A DNA stretch of 64,000 nt from Vibrio sp. UBA2441 (GTDB lineage: Bacteria; Pseudomonadota; Gammaproteobacteria; Enterobacterales; Vibrionaceae). The stretch is taken from assembly GCA_002342685.1 (NCBI GenBank), contig DDQN01000056.1, positions 47,152 to 111,151 on the forward strand, written 5' to 3'. The translations under genes were made by a program, and so were the position numbers. Below are positions 50,572 through 61,192 of this stretch, one piece after another. Under the pieces are notes generated by a model. It was not told the DNA's origin. It made no database searches and saw nothing but the letters and a program-made list of their open reading frames with translations. Within the stretch, counting starts at the first letter, position 1. Every line of letters begins with the position of its first letter.

Positions 50572-51618
50572 TTAAGCATAAACACGTTCTACTGGAATTT
50601 CGTTGACCAATTCTCTTACTATGGAAGTAGCAAAACTGCCTGAAGTAAGTGAGAAAGAGAGGATTACTTCATTTCCTTCTATTGTATATTTCAAGTTCGC
50701 TGGCTTTAACACGATTTCTCTTCTTTCATGGCGCATTCTGTTGCCCCGAATCAAGGCCATAAGTTCAGGTTCAGAATCCACGACTTCTTGCTCTATAGTC
50801 AAAGCATCAGCTTGCGTTGGAAGTGCGTTGTCTCCCGCTAGAGCAGCAGTAATACTTACTGAATCAAATTTAAGCTCTTGAGTCAATTGAGTAAAATTAG
50901 CCTCCTCAATCAGTTGAGTCTTGCCTTCAACATTTACTAGATCACCAAGCAATATTTGATTAAAGCGGTCAGATTCAATTCTGCGGGAAACGATCTGATT
51001 AAAAATCCATGACCGTGCGCTGGATAGATACATGCTTCGCTTATTTTGATTTCGGGTTCGAACGTTATCTCTTCCCCAACGTCTCGCTTCTTCTAGGTTG
51101 TTACCCTCTTTTCCAAATCGCTGAGCACCAAAGTAGTTCGGTACTCCTGACTCTACGATCTGTTTTAGGCGTTTCTCCACATCATCTACAGCAGAAACAT
51201 CTGTTAACGTAACAACAAATTCATTACCAGCTAGGTCACCAGGACGCAACTTCTTGTTGTGTCGGCATGTATCTAATATTTTAATGCTTGGATGTTGAAC
51301 TTCAAACTCAGAAAAGTCTGGGGTGTCCCCCTTAGGAAGATGGATACTTAGCCATTGCTCAGTCACTGCATGTCTATCTTTTAACCCAGCCCAGCCAATG
51401 TCCTTAGATTTAACACCGCAAAAACGAGCCAATTCATTCGCGACAAACATGGTGTTTTCACCTGTTTTGCGAATTTTTAGCATGACATGTTCACCTGTTC
51501 CGGCAAATTCATACCCAAGATCTTCTTTAACAACAAAGTGTTCTGGTTTCTCTTTCAGCTTTGCATGAGCTGTTGGCTTACCATACAGGTAAGCTAGGTT
51601 TTCAAGTATATCTGTCAT
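50572..51618 (-). CDS. truD: tRNA pseudouridine(13) synthase TruD
   Basis: A 348-residue enzyme that makes pseudouridine 13 in tRNA-Glu. The catalytic Asp is in GWAGLKDRHAVTEQW (about 75-89). GVPNYFGAQRFGKEGNNLE (about 154-172) is the TruD signature. The gene begins three bases after the ispF stop, so it is translated within the isoprenoid/surE cluster. Confidence 0.96.
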   Translation of the reverse strand: MTDILENLAYLYGKPTAHAKLKEKPEHFVVKEDLGYEFAGTGEHVMLKIRKTGENTMFVANELARFCGVKSKDIGWAGLKDRHAVTEQWLSIHLPKGDTPDFSEFEVQHPSIKILDTCRHNKKLRPGDLAGNEFVVTLTDVSAVDDVEKRLKQIVESGVPNYFGAQRFGKEGNNLEEARRWGRDNVRTRNQNKRSMYLSSARSWIFNQIVSRRIESDRFNQILLGDLVNVEGKTQLIEEANFTQLTQELKFDSVSITAALAGDNALPTQADALTIEQEVVDSEPELMALIRGNRMRHERREIVLKPANLKYTIEGNEVILSFSLTSGSFATSIVRELVNEIPVERVYA

Positions 51619-51621
51619 AAG

Positions 51622-52098
51622 TTACTTCTTTGTTAGCAGCACAACGGCTTCGCAAGCAATACCTTCTTTTCTTCCCGTAAAGCCTAGCTTTTCGGTAGTG
51701 GTCGCTTTTACATTTACATTATTCATCGAGGTATTCAAATCGTTAGCAATCGCCTCTCGCATCGCTTGTATATAAGGCAACATTTTAGGTGCTTGAGCGA
51801 TTATGGTAACGTCTAGGTTGCCTATTTGGTAACCTCTTTCTTGGACCAAACAGTAAACTTCTTTCATCAGTTCTCTGCTATTTGCACCTTTCCACTTCTC
51901 GTCAGTATCAGGGAAGTGACGACCAATATCCCCTTCAGCTATTGCTCCCAATAAGGCGTCTGTTAGTGCATGAAGCGCGACATCTCCATCCGAATGAGCA
52001 ATTAGCCCCTGCTCATAAGGAATAGAAACACCACCAATAATCACAGGTCCTTCTCCACCAAATTTATGCACATCAAACCCATGGCCAATTCGAATCAT
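51622..52098 (-). CDS. ispF: 2-C-methyl-D-erythritol 2,4-cyclodiphosphate synthase
   Basis: A 158-residue enzyme of the non-mevalonate isoprenoid pathway. Zinc ligands Asp8 and His10 are in GHGFDVHKFG, with His42-type ligand in LIAHSDGDVALHALTDALLG. The C-terminal EKLGFTGRKEGIACEAVVLL is typical. Its start overlaps the ispD stop by four bases (ATGA), so the two are coupled. Confidence 0.97.
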   Translation of the reverse strand: MIRIGHGFDVHKFGGEGPVIIGGVSIPYEQGLIAHSDGDVALHALTDALLGAIAEGDIGRHFPDTDEKWKGANSRELMKEVYCLVQERGYQIGNLDVTIIAQAPKMLPYIQAMREAIANDLNTSMNNVNVKATTTEKLGFTGRKEGIACEAVVLLTKK

Positions 52099-52811
52099 AA
52101 CTGTTCCTTAATTTCTTTACTTAAATAGTACTCGGCTAACGCCAGGTCTTCTGGCTGAGTCACCTTCAAATTATCCATACGACCTGATACTAATTTCGGC
52201 AAATATCCACTCCACTCCATAGCAGAAGCTTCATCTGTGATATTTACACCAGCCTGCATTGCTTTAAACAGTGCATCTCTAAGTTGTTCTGCTGGAAACA
52301 TTTGTGGTGTCAGTGCATGCCACAAATCAGATCGTTCAACCGTTTCTTTAATGCAGTGATGACCGTTACCACGCTTCATTGTATCTCTGACGGGCGCTGC
52401 GAGAATACCGCCACGACCACTTTCAAACACTTCAAAGATAAGCCTGTCAATATCTTTTATTGAAACACAGGGGCGAGCTGCATCATGGACGAGTGCCCAA
52501 CTTTTATCGTTTTCAGAAATCAAATACTCTAACCCTGATAACACTGAGTCTGCTCGTTCATTACCACCATCAACACGAATAACATCAGGATGTTTCGCTA
52601 TAGAAAGTGTAGAGAAATAGGGATCTGACTGGCTTACTGCAACGATTACTTTATCGATAAGCCGATGAGACAACAGTTTGAGAACGGTATATTCTAATAT
52701 GGTTTGTCCAGACAACTTAAGGTATTGCTTAGGAAGATCCGCTTTCATTCGGCTACCAACACCAGCAGCGGGAACAATGGCGTAGATGGGCTGTTCTGTT
52801 TTTTCTACCAT
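52095..52811 (-). CDS. ispD: 2-C-methyl-D-erythritol 4-phosphate cytidylyltransferase
   Basis: A 238-residue nucleotidyltransferase that makes CDP-methylerythritol. The CTP-binding loop is PAAGVGSRMKADLPKQYLKL (13-32). VHDAARPCVS (about 108-117) is also diagnostic. It follows ftsB by 13 bases and overlaps ispF. Confidence 0.97.
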   Translation of the reverse strand: MVEKTEQPIYAIVPAAGVGSRMKADLPKQYLKLSGQTILEYTVLKLLSHRLIDKVIVAVSQSDPYFSTLSIAKHPDVIRVDGGNERADSVLSGLEYLISENDKSWALVHDAARPCVSIKDIDRLIFEVFESGRGGILAAPVRDTMKRGNGHHCIKETVERSDLWHALTPQMFPAEQLRDALFKAMQAGVNITDEASAMEWSGYLPKLVSGRMDNLKVTQPEDLALAEYYLSKEIKEQL

Positions 52812-52824
52812 TTATTTTTTTAGC

Positions 52825-53106
52825 CTATAAAGAATTATCTTCTAAAACGCGATAAAAGGTTTCACCCTCTTTTACCATACCCAGCTCATGGCGAGCTCTC
52901 TCTTCGATAGCATCTAATCCTTGCTTTAGATCATCGATTTCAGCAAACATCTCTTCGTTTCGACCTTGCAACTCTTTATTCACCTGCTGCTGCACTTCAA
53001 TTTCACTGGTAATATTGGCGCGATCAATCAATCCATTTTTACCCCAGATTAAGGTATAGACTAAAATGGACAGCAACAGTGCTAAACCAAAAGTAAATAG
53101 ACGCAC
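52825..53106 (-). CDS. ftsB: Cell division protein FtsB
   Basis: A 93-residue bitopic membrane protein of the FtsQLB complex. One membrane helix (about 3-21) is followed by GKNGLIDRANITSEIEVQQQ and a coiled coil (about 32-70). It has the conserved LKQGLDAIEERARHELGMVK near the C-terminus. First gene of the ftsB-ispD-ispF-truD-surE-pcm-nlpD-rpoS run. Confidence 0.94.
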   Translation of the reverse strand: MRLFTFGLALLLSILVYTLIWGKNGLIDRANITSEIEVQQQVNKELQGRNEEMFAEIDDLKQGLDAIEERARHELGMVKEGETFYRVLEDNSL

Positions 53107-53213
53107 GAAGAGAGATTCTCATCTTAAAAATTAAACGCTATATATAGCATAGACTGGTGCGAGAACCCAAGAAATACAACGGCTTTACTTTTGAACTGGG
53201 GATAGAATAAAGA

Positions 53214-53245
53214 AAGGGCCAGACATTATAAAATGTCTGGCCCTT
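53214..53245 (-). terminator. Terminator of eno
   Basis: Perfect 14-bp stem AAGGGCCAGACATT (53214-53227) with AATGTCTGGCCCTT (53232-53245), four-base loop. The minus-strand tail TTCTTTATTC is only partly T-rich. It lies 43 bases after the eno stop. Confidence 0.8.
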
Positions 53246-53288
53246 ATAAACTTAATAAGTTTTAAGCTAAGCGATTAATTCTAAAGAA

Positions 53289-54590
<1,302 letters not shown>

Positions 54591-54670
54591 TGAATGTTTC
54601 CTTCTCGTTGAATATATAAATGTCAAATTAAAGGTAGCAGCACAACTTAAGCAACTACCTGTATTCTTTC

Positions 54671-56311
54671 TTACTTCTCTAATTCATCTCGCTGAAACTC
54701 ACCAGCGGCCTTCACAAAGCCTGCAAACAATGGGTGACCATCGCGAGGTGTTGATGTGAATTCAGGGTGGAACTGAGCAGCAACGAACCATGGGTGGTTC
54801 GGGTTCTCAATAACTTCCACCAATTTCTTATCCGCTGATAAGCCAGATACTTTAAGGCCTGCTTTTTCCAATTGAGGACGAAGGTTGTTGTTTACTTCAA
54901 AACGGTGGCGATGACGCTCATGAATTGTCGCACTACCATACATCTCGTAAGCTTTGGTTCCTTTGGCAAGGTGACATAGCTGAGAACCAAGACGCATTGT
55001 TCCACCTAAATCAGAAGCCTCAGTTCGCTCTTCCACTTTGCCTTCGCCATCAATCCACTCAGTAATCAAACCAACTACTGGGAATTTTGTTTCTTTACAG
55101 AATTCAGAAGAGTGTGCCCCTTCCATATTTGCAACATTACGTGCGTATTCGATAAGGGCAACTTGCATACCAAGACAAATACCTAAATAAGGTACTTTGT
55201 TCTCACGTGCATATTGTGCTGCAAGAATTTTACCTTCCACACCACGATCGCCAAAACCACCCGGAACAAGAATAGCATCGAGGCTTTCCAGTATTTCCGT
55301 TCCTTTAGACTCAATATCTTGTGAATCTACGTATTTAATGGTTACATTTAGACGATTTTTCAAGCCTGCATGTTTCAATGCTTCGTTGACTGACTTGTAA
55401 GCATCCGGCAGTTCAATATACTTACCGACCATACCAATAGTCACTTCACCCGTTGGGTTAGCTTCTTCATAAATTACTTGTTCCCACTCTGATAAGTCAG
55501 CTTCTGGGGCATCGATGCCAAAACGTTGACAAACAAGGTCATCAGTACCTTGAGCTTTAATAAGCTGTGGGATTTTGTAGATAGAATCTACATCTTTCAT
55601 TGAGATAACTGCTTTTTCTTGTACGTTACAGAAAAGTGCAATTTTCTTACGTTCGTTAGCAGGAATAACACGATCACTGCGACAAACTAAAATATCTGGC
55701 TGAATACCAATAGAAAGCAATTCTTTTACCGAGTGCTGAGTCGGTTTAGTTTTCACTTCACCAGCCGCGGCCAAATAAGGAACTAAAGTCAGGTGCATAA
55801 ACATAGCACGCTCACGGCCTACTTCTGCAGCCAACTGACGAATTGCTTCCATAAATGGTAGTGACTCAATGTCACCAACCGTACCACCGACCTCTACAAG
55901 TGCAATATCATGGCCTTCAGAGCCCGCGATAACGCGATCTTTAATTGCATTAGTAATATGAGGAATGACTTGAATAGTCGCGCCTAGGTAATCACCACGA
56001 CGCTCTTTACGAAGTACGTCTGCGTAAACACGTCCTGCAGTGAAGTTGTTACGTTTTGTCATCTTGGTACGAATAAAACGTTCATAGTGACCGAGATCTA
56101 AGTCAGTCTCTGCACCATCTTCAGTAACAAAAACTTCACCATGTTGAGTAGGGCTCATTGTACCCGGATCAACGTTGATATAAGGGTCAAGCTTCATCAT
56201 AGTCACTTTAAGACCACGAGCTTCTAAAATAGCCGCCAATGAGGCTGCTGCAATACCTTTACCTAGTGAGGAAACTACCCCGCCAGTAACAAAAATATAA
56301 TTTGTCGTCAT
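54671..56311 (-). CDS. pyrG: CTP synthase
   Basis: A 546-residue enzyme that aminates UTP to CTP with glutamine. The synthetase domain has the P-loop GGVVSSLGKGIAAASL (10-25). The class I amidotransferase domain has the nucleophile in LGICLGMQVALIEYARN (about 376-392) and the His-Glu pair in QFHPEFTSTPRDGHPLF (about 514-530). Upstream (56312-56585) is a control region that ends at the mazG stop. Confidence 0.98.
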   Translation of the reverse strand: MTTNYIFVTGGVVSSLGKGIAAASLAAILEARGLKVTMMKLDPYINVDPGTMSPTQHGEVFVTEDGAETDLDLGHYERFIRTKMTKRNNFTAGRVYADVLRKERRGDYLGATIQVIPHITNAIKDRVIAGSEGHDIALVEVGGTVGDIESLPFMEAIRQLAAEVGRERAMFMHLTLVPYLAAAGEVKTKPTQHSVKELLSIGIQPDILVCRSDRVIPANERKKIALFCNVQEKAVISMKDVDSIYKIPQLIKAQGTDDLVCQRFGIDAPEADLSEWEQVIYEEANPTGEVTIGMVGKYIELPDAYKSVNEALKHAGLKNRLNVTIKYVDSQDIESKGTEILESLDAILVPGGFGDRGVEGKILAAQYARENKVPYLGICLGMQVALIEYARNVANMEGAHSSEFCKETKFPVVGLITEWIDGEGKVEERTEASDLGGTMRLGSQLCHLAKGTKAYEMYGSATIHERHRHRFEVNNNLRPQLEKAGLKVSGLSADKKLVEVIENPNHPWFVAAQFHPEFTSTPRDGHPLFAGFVKAAGEFQRDELEK

Positions 56312-56548
56312 GTTTAACCTGAAGTTGGTTGAATGAGGGAAATGAGTGCTTTCTGGACGGGATGTAAATATACCAGAAGCCCTTTACCACCACAACGTGA
56401 AACTTATCACAGTTTAATTTTTTATTTTTTGCTTCAAATCAAGAGAGGGAATCTTCGGTACTCAGATACGATTATTAAAATTAACCTTAAATTGTACTGC
56501 CACGCCAATTACCACCGCCTGTAGCTAAATTTTCCCAAACACTATAAT

Positions 56549-56581
56549 GGGTTATGGGACTTTTTCCACAACCCGTTACCG
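56549..56581. repeat. Short palindromic relative of the heptamer repeats after mazG
   Basis: GGGTTATGG (56549-56557) can pair with CCACAACCC (56566-56574) with one mismatch; the right side continues CGTTACCG. The word GGGTTATGGG is the complement-type unit of the arrays at 43853 and 63977. It lies just after the mazG stop. Confidence 0.5.
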
Positions 56582-56585
56582 ACCA

Positions 56586-57386
56586 TCACTTCTCTTTCTC
56601 TATTTTCTTTACTCTGTCCCAAAACTCATCAAGCTGCTCTAGAGTATAGTCTTGCAACTGCTTTCCATTTTCTCGTACTATCGACTCCACACCATTAAAT
56701 CGTCTCTCAAACTTATCATTGGCTTTTCTCAGAGCCACCTCAGGGTCTTTCCCTAAGTGCCGAGCCATATTTACCGTTGCAAAAAGCAGATCACCCAGCT
56801 CTTCTTCAACAAGGTCCTCGTCCGGAGTCACCTGCAGTGCTTCGTGAAGTACTTCATCCACTTCTTCACGAACTTTATCCGCAACAGGTCCTATTGTGTC
56901 CCAATCAAACCCGTACTTAGCACAGCATTTCTGTATTTTGTTGGCTTTAGATAAGGCAGGAATTGATTTTGGTATAGAGTCTAGAATACTTTCTTGAGTT
57001 TTTCCTCGCTCTGCTTTCTCTTTGGCTTTTTCTTTTTGCCAGTTTTCATTCAGAGCCTCTTCAGTATCGAAACAAACATCTGAGAATACATGAGGATGCC
57101 GGCGAGTCAGTTTCTCATTGACAGTCTCAACTACCTGTTCGAAATTAAAAAGATTCTGCTCTTTCGCAAGTTGGCTATAAAAAATCACTTGAAATAATAA
57201 ATCGCCAAGCTCTTCTTTCAGATTGTTCCAATCCTTGTTATGGATAGCATCAACCACTTCATAAGTCTCTTCGATCGTATGTGGAACGATACTTTCAAAG
57301 CTCTGCTTTAAATCCCAGGGACAACCTTTTTCAGGATCACGTAACTGGCTCATGATCGCTTCAAGATCTTTTATTGGATGGGACAT
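56586..57386 (-). CDS. mazG: Nucleoside triphosphate pyrophosphohydrolase MazG
   Basis: A 266-residue house-cleaning enzyme that hydrolyses NTPs and affects ppGpp levels in E. coli. It has two MazG domains: the first with CPWDLKQSFESIVPHTIEE (about 20-38) and EELGDLLFQ, the second (about 160-240) with EELGDLLFATVNMARHLG and the EVDE ligands (about 190-193). It lies downstream of relA on the same strand, separated by the repeat and terminator at 57411-57480. Confidence 0.96.
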   Translation of the reverse strand: MSHPIKDLEAIMSQLRDPEKGCPWDLKQSFESIVPHTIEETYEVVDAIHNKDWNNLKEELGDLLFQVIFYSQLAKEQNLFNFEQVVETVNEKLTRRHPHVFSDVCFDTEEALNENWQKEKAKEKAERGKTQESILDSIPKSIPALSKANKIQKCCAKYGFDWDTIGPVADKVREEVDEVLHEALQVTPDEDLVEEELGDLLFATVNMARHLGKDPEVALRKANDKFERRFNGVESIVRENGKQLQDYTLEQLDEFWDRVKKIEKEK

Positions 57387-57410
57387 ATAACCTCTTATTA
57401 CAATAAAAAA

Positions 57411-57480
57411 GGTTACGAGTTGCTATAACCCGTAACCCGTAACCCGTAACCCGTAACCCGTAACCCGTAACCCGTAACCC
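57411..57480 (-). repeat. Seven perfect CCCGTAA heptamers with terminator-like hairpin
   Basis: Seven identical CCCGTAA units (57429-57477) plus CCC lie between relA and mazG. GGTTACGAGTT (57411-57421) pairs with AACCCGTAACC (57427-57437) with one mismatch. On the minus strand this hairpin comes after the array and is followed by six T (57405-57410), so it looks like an intrinsic terminator of relA whose 5' arm is the last repeat unit. Confidence 0.8.
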
Positions 57481-57486
57481 AGATTA

Positions 57487-59706
57487 TTAGCTCAACCGTT
57501 TTACCATTACAACATCTTTAATCTGCTCTATACGCGAGATGATACGACTCAAGAGATCAATGTTTTTAACTTCAATATCAAAGTCCATAACAGAGAGTTG
57601 TCGTTTATGATCGTTTCGACTCTTCATACTGGTTACTTTCAGTTTTTCATTCGCCAGCAGAGTCGTAATGTCTTTTAGAAGCCCACTACGTTCTAACGCT
57701 TCAACTCTTAGCGTCAAAATATAGATCCCTACAAAATCACGCCCCCAAACCGTATCAATGATACGCTCTGGTGCATGCAGTCGTAACTCCGCTAGCTGTT
57801 CACAATCATTGCGATGAACCGAAATACCACGCCCTTGAGTGATATACCCTGCAATGGTATCTCCGGGTATTGGTTGACAACACCTCGCCAAATGCGTCAT
57901 TAAATTATCGACACCTTCAACAACAACAGCATCTTTGTGAGGCCGGCTTTGAACTGGTGATTTCGCTCCAGACTCTTGAAGTTTTTCTAAGGCTTGCTGG
58001 TCTTCCTCTTCAGCGGTAGGCTTATTGACCAAGGCATTAATATGATTGACGATCTGGTTAATTCTTAGATCACCACTACCCACACCAGCATATAGCTCAT
58101 CAGGCGTATTCACATTAAAGCGTTTAAGAGCATATTCCTCGGCATCTTTTAACTTAGCACCAATTTTTGCCAGTTCTGCTTCTAAAATCTCTTTGCCTGC
58201 TTCAAGGTTTTTCTCACGGCTCTGCTTTCTAAACCATGCGTTTATTTTCGCTCGTGCTCGACCAGAATGAACAAAGCCTAAAGTAGGATTTAACCAGTCT
58301 CTTGATGGATTAGGCTCTTTTTGAGTAATGATCTCTATCTGATCACCCATCTCAAGTTTATGAGTAAATGGGACTATTCGACCTGCAACTTTAGCGCCTA
58401 TGCATCGATGCCCGACTTCAGAATGAATATGGTAAGCAAAATCTAACGGTGTTGCGCCCATAGGCAAGTCAACAACATCTCCGCGTGGTGTAAAGGCATA
58501 AACTCTATCATCAAATACCTGACTTCTTAATTCATCAAGCATTTCTCCAGAGTCAGACATCTCTTCCTGCCAATCAAGCAGCTTACGCAACCAAGTGATT
58601 TTTTCATCGTAACCACTTCTGCCAGAAGAGGCTCCTTCTTTATACTTCCAGTGAGCAGCCACACCTAACTCCGAATCATCATGCATCTGCTTGGTTCGGA
58701 TCTGAATTTCTATTGTTTTTCCTTCCGGCCCCAAAATAACCGTATGAATTGATTGATATCCATTGGGTTTAGGGTTTGCGACATAATCATCGAATTCGCT
58801 TGGAAGATGTTTATATTTGGTATGAACAACACCTAGAGCGGCATAACAATCTTGTATTTGATCAGCAATAATTCGAACAGCCCGAACATCAAACAGCTCA
58901 TCAAAGTCGAGGCTTTTCTTTTGCATTTTTCGCCAAATACTATAGATATGCTTAGGTCGACCACTCACTTCCGCATTAATGCTAGAAGTTTTCATCTCTG
59001 ACATTAAATCGGTAACAAAATCATCAATATATTGCTCTCGAACAATTCGACGCTCAGATATTTGTTTAGCTATCTGTTTATAAATATCGGATTGCTGGTA
59101 GCGAAAAGCGTAGTCTTCTATCTCCCACTTTAACTGACCTATGCCCAAACGGTTGGCCAGTGGTGCGTAAATATTGGCACATTCTTTAGCTACGGATTGA
59201 CGAATAGCGTCTGGATGATCTTTCACTTCTCTCAGATTACAAATTCGTTCGGCGAGTTTGATGATGACGCAACGAAAATCATCAACCATCGCAAGCAACA
59301 TACGGCGGACGTTATCCACCTGTCCGGATGTATCAGAGTCATCTAAAGTAACATTTAGTTGACCAATGGCCGCCATTTCTTCGACACCATCAATCAGCTT
59401 TATGATCTCTTTTCCATAGGTCTCTTCCAGTAACTCTCTTTCAAAGAAACCACTAGATACGACTGGAAATAACTGAGCAGAGATGAGGGTAGCCCTGTCC
59501 ATCGAGAGAGTAATCAATATCTCAATCATCTCTCTACCACGCCAAAGCAGCAGTTCCCCTTGCTCTTTTCCTTCGAGCAACGATTCACATCGACGATAGA
59601 CTTCAACCAGTTTTTTACTGGTATTTTTGTCTTGTTCAAGGCTAGAAACCCAAGCCTCTAATTCGAATTGATCTTTATTTAAGTGCGCACTACGTACCGC
59701 AACCAT
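57487..59706 (-). CDS. relA: GTP pyrophosphokinase RelA
   Basis: A 739-residue ribosome-associated (p)ppGpp synthetase that triggers the stringent response. The N-terminal hydrolase-like domain lacks the HD motif (SAQLFPVVSSGF where SpoT has His-Asp), so it should not degrade ppGpp. The synthetase has EFDDYVANPKPNGYQS, the EXDD form typical of RelA rather than SpoT. TGS (about 400-465) and C-terminal ACT domains (about 660-735) follow. It lies between rlmD and mazG, as in E. coli. Confidence 0.98.
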   Translation of the reverse strand: MVAVRSAHLNKDQFELEAWVSSLEQDKNTSKKLVEVYRRCESLLEGKEQGELLLWRGREMIEILITLSMDRATLISAQLFPVVSSGFFERELLEETYGKEIIKLIDGVEEMAAIGQLNVTLDDSDTSGQVDNVRRMLLAMVDDFRCVIIKLAERICNLREVKDHPDAIRQSVAKECANIYAPLANRLGIGQLKWEIEDYAFRYQQSDIYKQIAKQISERRIVREQYIDDFVTDLMSEMKTSSINAEVSGRPKHIYSIWRKMQKKSLDFDELFDVRAVRIIADQIQDCYAALGVVHTKYKHLPSEFDDYVANPKPNGYQSIHTVILGPEGKTIEIQIRTKQMHDDSELGVAAHWKYKEGASSGRSGYDEKITWLRKLLDWQEEMSDSGEMLDELRSQVFDDRVYAFTPRGDVVDLPMGATPLDFAYHIHSEVGHRCIGAKVAGRIVPFTHKLEMGDQIEIITQKEPNPSRDWLNPTLGFVHSGRARAKINAWFRKQSREKNLEAGKEILEAELAKIGAKLKDAEEYALKRFNVNTPDELYAGVGSGDLRINQIVNHINALVNKPTAEEEDQQALEKLQESGAKSPVQSRPHKDAVVVEGVDNLMTHLARCCQPIPGDTIAGYITQGRGISVHRNDCEQLAELRLHAPERIIDTVWGRDFVGIYILTLRVEALERSGLLKDITTLLANEKLKVTSMKSRNDHKRQLSVMDFDIEVKNIDLLSRIISRIEQIKDVVMVKRLS

Positions 59707-59731
59707 TGTTATTCCTAGCTTTTTGTTTTTG

Positions 59732-59753
59732 AAAAGAACAAAATTGTTCTTTT
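59732..59753 (-). terminator. AT-rich hairpin between rlmD and relA
   Basis: AAAAGAACAA (59732-59741) pairs with TTGTTCTTTT (59744-59753); the loop is only two bases, so the inner pairs would open. It starts at the rlmD stop. The low GC makes this a weak terminator at best; relA may still be co-transcribed. Confidence 0.35.
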
Positions 59754-61069
59754 TATTTTTTAAATAACGCCATTGACTCTAAGTGACTGGTATGGGGAAA
59801 CATATCTAACATACCCAACTTAATTAATTTAAAGCCTTGTTCTAATAAACTCTGACAATCTCTGGCAAGAGTAGCAGGATTACAGGAAACGTAAACTATA
59901 CTTTCTACTCCTAAATCAGATAATTGTTCCACAATACCACTAGCCCCAGCTCTCGCCGGATCAAGCACTATTTTATCAAACTTTTCTTCCAGCCAAGGTT
60001 GGCTCGATAGGTTTTCTTCCAGATTTGCTTGGTAAAACTGTACATTATCAATGCTATTTATTAGCGCATTTTCGGACGCTAAATCCACCATCTCTTGTAT
60101 GCCTTCGACTCCGACGACACGATGAACTTTTTTAGCAATAGGTAAGCTAAAATTACCTAGCCCACAAAACAGATCCAAAACGTGATCACTCTCTTTGAGT
60201 TGCAGCCACTCTATTGCTTGTTGGACCATTTCTTTATTCACTTTCTGGTTTACCTGAATAAAATTGGTCGGCAAAAATGGTATGTTCACGCCGGTTTCTG
60301 TGTAAACAGGTTTCTTACCTGCCAACAATTCCAGCGGTTTTTCATCCGTTTGCAAGTAGATAGATACATTGTTTTTCTTGGCAAAATCCAATAATTTTTG
60401 ATTATCTTTATCTTTGATAGCAGCTACAACACGAAGCAAAATCACTGGCTTATCATCACCCAATGCCAATTCAATATGCCCCAAATTATACTTATTAGAA
60501 AACTGAGAAAGTAACTCCCTTAATTCCGGTAACAACGCTTCTAATTTAGGTTCTAATGCAGCGCAATGTGAAATATTGACGATTTTTTTGCTTTTTTTCT
60601 GGCGAAAACCTATGTCCAGAAGTCCGGTTTTCTTGTTCATCATCAAGCTGATTCGAGCTCGTCTTCGATATCCTTTTACATCCCCTGATATAGGATTTTC
60701 AAGCTGTTTATCTTCACCAGCAAACTTCTTAACTAGCTGTCCTAAGGATTGTTGCTTATATTTAAGCTGTTCACTGTGTGTTAAATGTTGTAGGTTGCAT
60801 CCGCCGCATTCGACATAATAGGGACAAAAAGGTTCTACTCTTTCACTGCTCACTGACAAGGTTTTTATCAGTTTAGCTCTAGAGAATTTACTCTTAGTTT
60901 CTATTAGTTGAATTAGTGCATTTTCACCGGGTAATGCGCCATCTATAAAGACCGTTTTTTTATTCAGTAACGCAATGCCCGCGCCGTGATGGTCTAACCG
61001 CTCTACTCTCACTTGGTGATGTTTCGTATCGAGTTGAGTTTTCTTTTTGGGGTGGTAAAAACGCGCCAT
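59753..61069 (-). CDS. rlmD: 23S rRNA (uracil-1939-C5)-methyltransferase RlmD
   Basis: A 438-residue Fe-S methyltransferase (RumA). An N-terminal TRAM domain (about 12-75) is followed by the cluster cysteines in FCPYYVECGGCNLQHL (about 80-95). The SAM motif is VLDLFCGLGNFSLPIA (about 297-312), and the catalytic Cys is in YVSCNPATLARDC (about 393-405). Divergent from barA and upstream of relA; the barA / rlmD-relA-mazG order is also found in E. coli. Confidence 0.97.
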   Translation of the reverse strand: MARFYHPKKKTQLDTKHHQVRVERLDHHGAGIALLNKKTVFIDGALPGENALIQLIETKSKFSRAKLIKTLSVSSERVEPFCPYYVECGGCNLQHLTHSEQLKYKQQSLGQLVKKFAGEDKQLENPISGDVKGYRRRARISLMMNKKTGLLDIGFRQKKSKKIVNISHCAALEPKLEALLPELRELLSQFSNKYNLGHIELALGDDKPVILLRVVAAIKDKDNQKLLDFAKKNNVSIYLQTDEKPLELLAGKKPVYTETGVNIPFLPTNFIQVNQKVNKEMVQQAIEWLQLKESDHVLDLFCGLGNFSLPIAKKVHRVVGVEGIQEMVDLASENALINSIDNVQFYQANLEENLSSQPWLEEKFDKIVLDPARAGASGIVEQLSDLGVESIVYVSCNPATLARDCQSLLEQGFKLIKLGMLDMFPHTSHLESMALFKK

Positions 61070-61192
61070 GATAATTGCCTAACTAAAAAGGTTTTTCCCT
61101 TAGCATCACTTTTCTTACTCAGGGAGATTGTCGAAATGTACAGGTTTGATTACTATTTTCCCATATCCTGACCGTATTGTAATTAGAGAAAA

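Noticed and set aside
57424..57480. CRISPR-like array
   Set aside because: The units are contiguous heptamers with no spacers and no cas genes nearby.
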